NCBI GenBank assembly: GCA_007571095.1
Contig: RKSB01000046.1
Coordinates: 1 to 5,284, forward strand
Reading direction: 5' to 3'
Source of the DNA: K189A clade bacterium
Lineage (GTDB): Bacteria; Pseudomonadota; Gammaproteobacteria; Pseudomonadales; Azotimanducaceae
DNA: 5,284 nt
Shown: piece by piece, positions 1 to 5,284 of the stretch
Layout: the number at the start of each line of letters is the position of its first letter
Numbering within the stretch: position 1 is the stretch's first letter
Position numbers and translations under genes: made by a program
The notes under the pieces: model-generated
What the model saw: only the letters and a program-made list of their open reading frames with translations
What the model was told of the DNA's origin: nothing
Databases searched by the model: none

Positions 1-9
1 ACGGGCGGG

Positions 10-15
10 TTCCTC
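10..15 (-). promoter_or_regulatory. possible ribosome binding site for a gene beyond the window
   Basis: On the minus strand GAGGAA overlaps the TGA stop of the thioredoxin-like gene (16-14). A start codon about 7 bases further on would fall at the window edge, where positions 2-1 read GT, the first two bases of a possible GTG. This suggests the leftward unit continues, but the next gene is not visible and chance occurrence is possible. Confidence 0.3.
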
Positions 16-484
16 ATTCGGTTTTGTGCTGCTCTTTTGCCGCCGCCAGCTGCTCCGCCAGAGTGGCCGCCGTCTGCGGACCTCTGAGAGTTTTGACCAG
101 TTGCCCCGAAGGACTGAACAGCAGGGTGGTGGGCAGAACCTGGGGCAGCCAGGGCTTGCCCAGAAGCAGAAGGGCCGGGTTTTCCTGTGTCACTCTGAAC
201 CGAATGTCCAGCCCTTGTGCCTGTTCAATCAGGGTAGCCAGCTTCGGCTGATCGTAATTGAAGCCGAGTACTGTGACTTCTGAATGCTGGTCAAAGCTGT
301 TAAGTTCCTGAATTTCTTCTCGACAGGGCTTGCACCATACCGCCCAGTAGTTCACCATCAACCACTGTCCGTTGAGGCTTGACGGGCCGAATGCCTGGTT
401 GTTCAGATCACGCCAGGGCAAGTCCTGACAACCGCTCAGACAAATTGCCAGGCCCAGCAGCCAGCCTCGCCATTTTCCCAGCAC
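14..484 (-). CDS. TlpA-like thioredoxin-fold lipoprotein (WCKPC site)
   Basis: The protein has 156 residues and belongs to the TlpA/ResA-like thioredoxin group. Residues 1-18 form a lipoprotein signal peptide with K4 and R6, a short hydrophobic core and the lipobox L16-S17-G18-C19. C19 would be lipidated, and Q20 at +2 favours outer-membrane sorting over inner-membrane retention. The active site is W50-C51-K52-P53-C54 after the strand LMVNYWAVW, and the cis-proline is P118 in LPTTLLF. The family carries out periplasmic thiol-disulfide exchange, usually as a reductant for cytochrome c maturation or other cysteine proteins; the partner here cannot be inferred. The start is GTG. AGGA lies only 2 bases upstream of it, which is short, but no better in-frame start is visible. 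It follows the racemase gene by 38 bases and is probably the third gene of that unit. Fold and lipidation are well supported; the physiological role is not. Confidence 0.88.
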   Translation of the reverse strand: MLGKWRGWLLGLAICLSGCQDLPWRDLNNQAFGPSSLNGQWLMVNYWAVWCKPCREEIQELNSFDQHSEVTVLGFNYDQPKLATLIEQAQGLDIRFRVTQENPALLLLGKPWLPQVLPTTLLFSPSGQLVKTLRGPQTAATLAEQLAAAKEQHKTE

Positions 485-522
485 TGTCCTGATTTCAAAA
501 AATCCGCTTAATCCTGTGTGTT

Positions 523-1665
523 TCAGGACTCGGCTACTCTTATTATGTTCCGCTGAATGAGATCCTCGATGGTTGCTTCGTCTATTCCCTGCTGTTTGAG
601 TATTGCTCGCGTGTCGGCACCGGGTGCCTTGCCGCCGCCTCGGACCTGCGGAGGTGTTCTGGAAAATCTTGGTGCTGGTGCCGGTTGCGTGATTCCGTCT
701 ATTTCAATAAAGGTGGAACGAGCCTTGTTGTGCGGGTGAAGGGGGGCTTCCTGCATGGACAATATCGGAGCGAAGCAGACATCGGTTCCCTCCATGATTT
801 CGCACCATTCGTCGCAGGTTTTGGTCTTGAACACTGCCGCCAGAGCAGCCGTCAATTCCGGCCATGTGGAGGGGTTCATCTGCTCGGCAAACTGCTTCGG
901 GTCGACACCTGATTTTTTCACCAGCAGTGCGTAAAACTGAGGTTCAATCGAACCTATGGCGATATAGCGACCGTCGCTGGTTTCGTAGGTGTCGTAGAAG
1001 TGGGCACCACCGTCCAGCAGGTTGGATCCACGCGAATGCCGAAAATTGCCAGCCGCCTGCATGCCAAAGAACATTGCCATCAGGGCGGCAGCTCCATCCA
1101 CCATGGCGGCATCCACGACCTGCCCCTGCCCCGACTCTCTGGATTCCAGTAGTGCGCAAACCATACCGAAAGCCAGCAACATACCACCGCCACCAAAGTC
1201 GCCAATCAGGTTGAGTGGCACCAGAGGTTTTTCATTGGCCCGTCCGATGGCATGCAGGACTCCGGCCAACGCGATGTAATTGATGTCGTGGCCGGCGGCC
1301 TGTGCCATCGGGCCGGTTTGTCCCCAGCCGGTCATTCTGCCGTAAACCAGTTGAGGGTTTCTGGCCATGCATTCCTTCGGGCCCAGCCCGAGTCGTTCGG
1401 TTACGCCGGGTCGAAAGCCTTCGAACAGGGCATCGGCGTTTTCGACCAGAGACAGCACCAGATTCACGCCTTCCGGCTTCTTCAGATCGATGGCAACAGA
1501 ACTTCTGCCTCGCGCCAGAACATCCTTGGTGTTCCAGTCGGTTGCCTTCACCGGACGGTCGATTCGAATGACCTCGGCACCCATATCGGCAAGCATCATT
1601 CCGCAGAAGGGACCAGGCCCAATACCTGCGAGTTCGATAATCCTTATTCCAGCAAGTGGTCCCAT
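523..1665 (-). CDS. alpha-methylacyl-CoA racemase (CaiB/BaiF superfamily)
   Basis: The protein has 380 residues, within the roughly 360-390 usual for bacterial AMACR-like proteins, and is complete. AMACR interconverts (2R)- and (2S)-2-methylacyl-CoA by proton transfer at C2, letting methyl-branched chains enter stereospecific beta-oxidation. It is cytosolic and forms interlocked dimers. The N-terminus has the family signature LAGIRIIELAGIGPGPF. Residues matching the Mycobacterium tuberculosis MCR active site occur at the same numbers: R91, H126-D127 in GHDINY, D156 in LIGDFGGGG and E241. The His/Asp pair separates it from formyl-CoA or carnitine CoA-transferases of the same superfamily, which use a catalytic Asp. 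The ATG at 1665 is preceded by GGAG (1673-1670) with a 4-base spacer. It lies 23 bases after the thioesterase-like gene, suggesting a shared acyl-CoA pathway. The natural substrate is unknown, and a related CoA-transferase activity is a minor alternative. Confidence 0.93.
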   Translation of the reverse strand: MGPLAGIRIIELAGIGPGPFCGMMLADMGAEVIRIDRPVKATDWNTKDVLARGRSSVAIDLKKPEGVNLVLSLVENADALFEGFRPGVTERLGLGPKECMARNPQLVYGRMTGWGQTGPMAQAAGHDINYIALAGVLHAIGRANEKPLVPLNLIGDFGGGGMLLAFGMVCALLESRESGQGQVVDAAMVDGAAALMAMFFGMQAAGNFRHSRGSNLLDGGAHFYDTYETSDGRYIAIGSIEPQFYALLVKKSGVDPKQFAEQMNPSTWPELTAALAAVFKTKTCDEWCEIMEGTDVCFAPILSMQEAPLHPHNKARSTFIEIDGITQPAPAPRFSRTPPQVRGGGKAPGADTRAILKQQGIDEATIEDLIQRNIIRVAES

Positions 1666-1688
1666 GCAACTCCGAAAAAAATAAAACC

Positions 1689-2573
1689 TCAGGCGACCGC
1701 CGGTTTTTGCAACAGCAGCGGCTGCATTTGTCGTCTTTGCTCGGGCGGAAGAGGAATTGCCTTGCGAGCAGACAGATCCATTAACAGGCTGGCCACGGTC
1801 GAGGTACTGATAGGTTTGTTGGCCCTTATGTCGAATATTCGAACCACCGACTGCTGAACCTTGTCCGCCAGTTGACCCATGCCCGCAAGCACCTCGAAGT
1901 GGTCGCCCAGCGACAGCCTGTTGTAGAACTCGGTGCGCGCTTCAATAACCGCCCGCCCGATCTGGCGATCTTTTCCGGTTTCAGGGCTGTATGCGGCCGA
2001 CCAGAGGTTGGGTACCGAGTCGGAAGTCCGCCCCATGTACTGATGCCAGGCCATTTCTCCGTTGTTTCTGCCTGCTTCGTGTGTTTGCACCACTCCTCGA
2101 CCAATCGTGCGAAAACCGGCTTTTAATGCCTCATAATAGTTCAAGTGGCCGTAATCGGAAGATTTTTCCGGAATACCCCGGCCGCCGGCGTTCTCTGGCT
2201 GGCTAATGGTCGTCAGCCTGTTCGTCATTGAGCCCATATTGAGTTCAAAAACGACAGTGGAGAGCTTCTTTTGGGAAGAGCCGTGAGCCAGTTCAACAAG
2301 TACCTTGAGGTAGTTGCTTTCGACTTCGATGATGCCAACCGAGCCGTGAACAGGGCATGCACTTCGGGCTTCCGCAAGAAAACGCAGATGCTGACTTAGA
2401 ACAGCACTTTCTATTCGGCTCGAATCGGCCAGGGTTACAACGCCTAAATCGACCAGCCCAAGATGCAGAGTCTGCACTGCTTTTTCGAGAAAAAAACGCA
2501 CGTTCATGTGGTCGTTTTCGTCGCATTCCCACTGGTTCACGCTACCCTGGTAACACTTCAGAAGTTCTGTCAT
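1689..2573 (-). CDS. double-hotdog acyl-CoA thioesterase-like protein
   Basis: The protein has 294 residues, about two hotdog domains. Domain 1 (about 5-115) carries W15-x-x-D18-x-x-D21-H22-M23-N24-V25, resembling the D-x-N-x-H-M-N signature of 4HBT/YbgC-type thioesterases, followed by a HLRFLAEAR strand typical of the fold. Domain 2 (about 140-275) has GEMAWHQYMGRTSDSVPNLW and then EARTEFYNRLSLGDHFEVL, the latter again resembling the central hotdog sheet. The C-terminal 20 residues are a Gln/Pro-rich tail. Such enzymes hydrolyse acyl-CoA thioesters; the chain type here is not evident. It is the first gene of the leftward unit. Its ATG is preceded by AAGGA (2587-2583) with a 9-base spacer. 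The racemase gene follows after 23 bases, so a 2-methylacyl-CoA or related branched substrate is a reasonable inference. The second domain is less conserved to my eye and may be structural. Fold call is fairly sure; substrate is not. Confidence 0.8.
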   Translation of the reverse strand: MTELLKCYQGSVNQWECDENDHMNVRFFLEKAVQTLHLGLVDLGVVTLADSSRIESAVLSQHLRFLAEARSACPVHGSVGIIEVESNYLKVLVELAHGSSQKKLSTVVFELNMGSMTNRLTTISQPENAGGRGIPEKSSDYGHLNYYEALKAGFRTIGRGVVQTHEAGRNNGEMAWHQYMGRTSDSVPNLWSAAYSPETGKDRQIGRAVIEARTEFYNRLSLGDHFEVLAGMGQLADKVQQSVVRIFDIRANKPISTSTVASLLMDLSARKAIPLPPEQRRQMQPLLLQKPAVA

Positions 2574-2582
2574 GGATGAAAA

Positions 2583-2587
2583 TCCTT
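2583..2587 (-). promoter_or_regulatory. ribosome binding site of the thioesterase-like gene
   Basis: AAGGA on the minus strand sits 9 bases before the ATG at 2573-2571. It supports this start, which also fits the hotdog signature falling about 15 residues into the protein. The 8-mer AAAGGATT containing this site recurs 43 bases upstream (2631-2624), without an ATG or GTG at suitable spacing. Confidence 0.7.
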
Positions 2588-2730
2588 TTCAAGCCAGGGA
2601 TTGACCGGTAGAGGCTTGGCTTCAATCCTTTAACAAGTCGAATGCGGTTACCGAAAAAACCTGTATCTGTCCGGAAAAGCCGTTCAGAAAACCTCTCTTG
2701 TTTTCGAGCTTATGCCGGTTGCCCTGAAAA

Positions 2731-2746
2731 CGCTTTTACGCTTTTA
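2731..2746. repeat. tandem 8-bp direct repeat CGCTTTTA x2
   Basis: CGCTTTTA occurs twice in immediate tandem (2731-2738 and 2739-2746) with no mismatch. It touches the -10-like bases of both divergent promoter candidates and covers the predicted leftward transcription start. It could be a binding site or chance; the sequence does not match an operator I recognise. Confidence 0.6.
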
Positions 2747-2772
2747 TACTATACTAAACAGTTGCCTGTCAG
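2743..2772 (-). promoter_or_regulatory. sigma70-like promoter for the leftward acyl-CoA unit
   Basis: Read on the minus strand, CTGACA (2772-2767; 5 of 6 to TTGACA) is followed by an 18-base spacer and TATAAA (2748-2743; 5 of 6 to TATAAT). Transcription would begin near 2736, giving an untranslated leader of about 160 bases before the thioesterase-like ATG at 2573. I saw no ATG-started open frame in that leader. This is the best promoter-like match in the intergenic region, but it is found by eye only. Confidence 0.55.
2745..2755 (+). promoter_or_regulatory. overlapping -10-like elements for the rightward unit
   Basis: TATACT occurs twice with one shared base (2745-2750 and 2750-2755), each 5 of 6 to TATAAT, about 75 bases before the fmdB-like start. 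No good -35 lies at 16-18 bases: CTGAAA (2724-2729) is 15 bases from the first copy and TTGCCC (2719-2724) is 20. The element overlaps the -10 of the leftward promoter. If real, this promoter probably needs an activator. Confidence 0.35.
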
Positions 2773-2827
2773 CCGTTCAAGGGCTTGGCTTTCACACTTC
2801 CGGCCAGCCATTTCTTCTGGAATCAGA

Positions 2828-3181
2828 ATGCCTATCTACGAATATCAGTGTACCGAATGCGGTCATCGCTGCGAAAGGATAAGCAGTGTTAACGACCCAA
2901 CTTTGCCCGAGTGTACCGCCTGTAATCGAATGACCATGAAAAAGTTGATTTCAAGAGTGTCCTTTCGATTGAAAGGGGGCGGTTGGTACGAAACCGACTT
3001 CAAGAATTCAGGCAAACAGAAGAATTCCGAGCATACGAATGCTCGCGAGAATTCCGCCGAAGAACATTCGAATTCGGCCAACGGCAAGAGTTCGAACGAC
3101 AAGCAGTCATCGGATGAACCATCATCGACGTCGTCTGACAAGGACAGCAGCAAGAAAACCGGAGCGTCCGACGGTGACTGA
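2828..3181 (+). CDS. FmdB-family zinc-ribbon protein with Ser/Asn-rich tail
   Basis: The protein has 117 residues. It opens with the family N-terminus MPIYEYQC and holds two CxxC pairs, C8/C11 and C29/C32, forming a zinc ribbon. The family-typical segment FRLKGGGWYETDFK ends near residue 59. Residues 60-117 are low complexity, rich in Ser, Asn, Lys, Asp and Glu, with recurring N-S dipeptides, and are probably disordered. The name comes from a proposed regulator of formamidase in Methylophilus; no biochemical role is established for most members. I chose ATG 2828 because it starts the conserved domain and has GGAA (2819-2822) 5 bases upstream; the frame is open upstream to an ATG at 2642, but that stretch has no family similarity. 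It is the first gene of the unit with aspS and yebC, and its stop overlaps the probable aspS start. Family membership is near certain, function unknown. Confidence 0.92.
   Translation: MPIYEYQCTECGHRCERISSVNDPTLPECTACNRMTMKKLISRVSFRLKGGGWYETDFKNSGKQKNSEHTNARENSAEEHSNSANGKSSNDKQSSDEPSSTSSDKDSSKKTGASDGD
3161..3164 (+). promoter_or_regulatory. ribosome binding site favouring a GTG start for aspS
   Basis: GGAG inside the 3' end of the fmdB-like gene lies 9 bases before GTG at 3174-3176, which is in frame with aspS. The ATG at 3210 has AGGAG (3205-3209) directly abutting it with no spacer, which is poor for initiation. The GTG start would overlap the fmdB-like stop by 8 bases and suggests translational coupling. 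Confidence 0.55.
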
Positions 3182-5012
3182 ACAGTCCGGCCGAGCATCC
3201 CTTCAGGAGATGCGCACCGACTATTGCGGACACCTGAACATTCGGCATGTCGGCGAGCAAGTGGCCTTGTGCGGCTGGGTTCACCGAAGGCGGGATCATG
3301 GCGGCCTGATTTTTCTCGATCTACGTGATCGAGAGGGTATCGCCCAGGTTGTCTTCGACCCCTCTACACCAAAAAGCTTTTCGCTGGCCGACTCGGTTCG
3401 TAACGAGTTCGTCATTCATGTTGAAGGCAAGGTTCGTCCTCGTCCTGCCGGCAGCACCAACGCCAGCTTGTCCACCGGCGAAATCGAGGTGCTTGGCAGC
3501 AGACTTGTCATCCTGAACACCAGCCTGACTCCGCCATTTCAACTCGACGAATACTCCGAGGCCGGAGAAGATGTTCGCCTTCGCTACCGCTATATCGACC
3601 TTCGGCACCCTCAGATGCTAAACCGCCTGAAGGTGAGGTCGCAGGTTACAGGCTGTGTAAGAAAATACATGGAGCAGGAGGGTTTTCTGGACATAGAGAC
3701 ACCCATACTGGCTCCGTCGACTCCCGAAGGGGCGAGAGACTACCTGGTTCCCAGCAGAGTGTCGCCTGGCCGGTTTTATGCTCTGCCCCAGTCTCCTCAG
3801 TTGTTCAAGCAATTCCTGATGATGTCGGGCGTGGATCGCTACTATCAACTGGCGCGCTGCTTTCGCGACGAGGACCTGAGGGCCGACCGCCAGCCCGAAT
3901 TCACCCAGATCGACATTGAAGCCTCGTTTGTTTCTTCGGAAGACGTAATGTCCCTGACCGAGGGAATGCTGAGTCGAGTGTTTCGGGAAGTTTTGAACGA
4001 AGAGCCGCCACTCTTTGAACGCATGACCTGGGCGAAGGCTCTGGAGGACTACGGAACCGACAAACCCGACTTGACCAACCCGTTGGTTTTGGTGGAGATT
4101 GCGGATCTGGTCAAGGATGTCGATTTCAAAGTATTCCAGCAGCCGGCACAGGACGCAAATGGCCGAGTGGTGGCGTTGAAAGTGCCGGCTGGCAGTCTTT
4201 CGCTTGCACGAAAAAACATTGACGACTACACCGAGTTTGTGGGTCGCCATGGTGCCAAAGGGCTGGCCTATATAAGAGTCAGGGACATGGCAGCCGGCGT
4301 GAATGGTTTGCAGTCACCCATTCTCAAGTTCATCGCCGATCATGTGGTAACAGCCATCATGCAACGGCTGAAGGCTCGCTCCGGCGATCTGATCTTCTTT
4401 GGTGCCGGCCACAGGAAGATGGTCAATGCCTCCATGGGGGCTTTGCGTTCTCGAGTGGCGGAGGACCTGGGGCTGTCAACTGGCGGCTACAGATTTTGCT
4501 GGATCACTGACTTTCCCATGTTTGAGCGAGATGCCGAGGGCAGGCTTCGAGCAACTCACCATCCCTTTACTCGTCCGGCCTGCAGCCTTGAGGAATTCAG
4601 GGCCGATCCCGAGAGTGTCGGCAGTATGGCCTATGACATCACTTTGAACGGCTACGAGCTGGGGGGCGGCTCGCTGCGCATTCATGAGGTTGAGTTACAG
4701 GGTGCGGTTCTCGAAGTGCTGGGCAACAGGGCCACCGATGAATTCGGCTTTCTTCTCGATGCTCTGCGACGAGGTTGTCCGCCGCATGGCGGCATTGCCC
4801 TCGGGCTTGATCGGCTGGTGATGCTGCTGATGGGTGCTCAGTCGATTCGTGATGTCATCGCTTTCCCCAAGACCCAGAGTGCTGCCGACCTGCTCTTTGC
4901 TTCGCCCGGCGAAGTGGATTTTCAGCAGCTTCAGGATCTGAACATAGGCTCACCGATTGCCGAATTGAGCAAGGATTCGGCAGTCGCCGAAAGTTCGCAG
5001 CACAAGTCCTGA
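3174..5012 (+). CDS. aspS: aspartyl-tRNA synthetase, probably non-discriminating
   Basis: This is a class II bacterial AspRS. It charges tRNA(Asp) with aspartate in the cytosol using ATP. From GTG 3174 it has 612 residues, from ATG 3210 it has 600; E. coli AspRS has 590. Numbering here is from the ATG. The N-terminal OB-fold anticodon domain (about 1-105) begins MRTDYCGHLN, a usual family start. Motif 1 lies around 158-183, motif 2 is FRDEDLRADRQPEF (R219), the bacterial GAD insertion spans about 290-420, GYELGGGSLRIH is 481-492, and motif 3 GGIALGLDR ends at R535. H30 and G81 align with the two Pseudomonas aeruginosa residues linked to tRNA(Asn) recognition, so it probably also charges tRNA(Asn) for the GatCAB amidotransferase. 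The start is chosen by ribosome binding site quality; homology alone favours the ATG. It sits between the fmdB-like gene and yebC. Confidence 0.97.
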   Translation: MTEQSGRASLQEMRTDYCGHLNIRHVGEQVALCGWVHRRRDHGGLIFLDLRDREGIAQVVFDPSTPKSFSLADSVRNEFVIHVEGKVRPRPAGSTNASLSTGEIEVLGSRLVILNTSLTPPFQLDEYSEAGEDVRLRYRYIDLRHPQMLNRLKVRSQVTGCVRKYMEQEGFLDIETPILAPSTPEGARDYLVPSRVSPGRFYALPQSPQLFKQFLMMSGVDRYYQLARCFRDEDLRADRQPEFTQIDIEASFVSSEDVMSLTEGMLSRVFREVLNEEPPLFERMTWAKALEDYGTDKPDLTNPLVLVEIADLVKDVDFKVFQQPAQDANGRVVALKVPAGSLSLARKNIDDYTEFVGRHGAKGLAYIRVRDMAAGVNGLQSPILKFIADHVVTAIMQRLKARSGDLIFFGAGHRKMVNASMGALRSRVAEDLGLSTGGYRFCWITDFPMFERDAEGRLRATHHPFTRPACSLEEFRADPESVGSMAYDITLNGYELGGGSLRIHEVELQGAVLEVLGNRATDEFGFLLDALRRGCPPHGGIALGLDRLVMLLMGAQSIRDVIAFPKTQSAADLLFASPGEVDFQQLQDLNIGSPIAELSKDSAVAESSQHKS

Positions 5013-5014
5013 GG
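5011..5014 (+). promoter_or_regulatory. ribosome binding site of yebC
   Basis: GAGG overlaps the aspS TGA stop (5010-5012) and lies 5 bases before the yebC ATG at 5020. The 7-base gap between the genes leaves no room for a promoter or terminator, so yebC is presumably read from the aspS transcript. Confidence 0.75.
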
Positions 5015-5019
5015 TCAAG

Positions 5020-5284
5020 ATGGCGGGCCACAGCAAATGGGCGAACATCAAGCACAGAAAGGCCAGAGCGGACCAGAAGCGTGGCAAGGGATTTAGCAGA
5101 CTCATTCGGGAAATCACAGTGGCGGCTTCGCTGGGTGGCCCGATCGTAGAGGATAATCCAAGGTTGCGGGCGGCGGTCGGCAAGGCATCTTCCAGCAATG
5201 TACCGAAAGAAACCATTCAGCGGGCTATTCGGAAGGGCGCCGGCCAGAAGGATGGCGAGAACTTTGAACGAGTGGTTTATGAAG
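5020..5284 (+). CDS. yebC: YebC/TACO1-family protein (N-terminal part)
   Basis: The first 88 codons are visible and the gene runs off the window; full members are about 240-250 residues. The start MAGHSKWANIKHRKARADQK is the highly conserved YebC opening, followed by RGKGFSRLIREITVAA, DNPRLRAAVGKA and NVPKETIQRAIRKGAG. These cover domain 1 and the beginning of the next domain. Members have been described as DNA-binding transcriptional regulators, for example PmpR in Pseudomonas, and more recently as ribosome-associated factors that relieve stalling at proline runs, as with mitochondrial TACO1. The sequence here does not choose between these roles. It follows aspS by 7 bases, and in many gammaproteobacteria the next genes are ruvC, ruvA and ruvB, which lie outside this window. 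No frameshift or missing conserved residue is seen in the visible part. Confidence 0.95.
   Translation, partial: MAGHSKWANIKHRKARADQKRGKGFSRLIREITVAASLGGPIVEDNPRLRAAVGKASSSNVPKETIQRAIRKGAGQKDGENFERVVYE

Noticed and set aside
497..530. Hairpin plus T-run considered as a terminator after the racemase gene on the minus strand
   Set aside because: The stem is short with a G-T pair, and the six-T run begins 7 bases after it, so it does not look like a functional terminator.
1252..1857. 201-codon open frame on the plus strand across the racemase and thioesterase-like genes
   Set aside because: It is antisense to two well-supported genes and has no recognisable domain.
2642..2827. In-frame upstream extension of the fmdB-like gene from ATG 2642 (62 extra codons)
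   Set aside because: The family begins at MPIYEY, ATG 2828 has its own ribosome binding site, and the extension covers the probable promoter region with no recognisable domain.
2574..2827. Possible tRNA, small RNA or mobile element in the intergenic region
   Set aside because: No cloverleaf, terminator hairpin with T-run, terminal inverted repeats or target duplication could be seen.
3028..3045. 7-bp perfect hairpin considered as an intrinsic terminator between fmdB-like gene and aspS
   Set aside because: It lies inside the fmdB-like coding region and no T-run follows.
3618..4250. 210-codon open frame on the minus strand inside aspS
   Set aside because: It lies wholly antisense to clearly conserved AspRS sequence and its translation shows no recognisable family.

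Overview
The window looks like chromosomal DNA of a gammaproteobacterium with moderate GC content. The evidence is the block fmdB-like gene, aspS, yebC, which is typical of gammaproteobacteria, and AspRS and YebC sequences of that type. A marine or Pseudomonadales/Cellvibrionales-like relative would fit, but nothing here fixes the genus. Coding density is high. I see no transposase, integrase, tRNA, rRNA, CRISPR array or phage gene.

There are two divergent transcription units separated by a 254-base intergenic region (2574-2827). The left unit runs leftward. It encodes a two-hotdog acyl-CoA thioesterase-like protein (2573-1689), an alpha-methylacyl-CoA racemase of the CaiB/BaiF superfamily with all expected active-site residues (1665-523), and a small thioredoxin-fold lipoprotein with a WCKPC site (484-14). 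The gaps are 23 and 38 bases, so co-transcription is likely. The first two proteins suggest handling of 2-methyl-branched acyl-CoAs: the racemase corrects the stereochemistry and the thioesterase could release CoA. The link to the lipoprotein may only be positional. A Shine-Dalgarno-like GAGGAA overlapping the lipoprotein stop codon hints that the unit continues past the window edge.

The right unit runs rightward. It encodes an FmdB-family zinc-ribbon protein with a long Ser/Asn/Lys/Asp-rich tail (2828-3181), aspartyl-tRNA synthetase (ending 5012) and the start of YebC (from 5020, cut by the window end). The genes are tightly packed: the best-supported aspS start overlaps the fmdB-like stop by 8 bases, and the yebC ribosome binding site overlaps the aspS stop. 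AspRS carries His30 and Gly81 (numbered from the ATG at 3210), the residue pair associated with non-discriminating AspRS. This predicts that the cell makes Asn-tRNA(Asn) through Asp-tRNA(Asn) and GatCAB.

The intergenic region contains a good sigma70-like promoter for the left unit, a -10-like element for the right unit on the same bases, and a perfect tandem 8-mer beside them. I found no clear undescribed system. The points most worth checking are the AspRS specificity and start codon, the shared promoter, and the fmdB-like tail.
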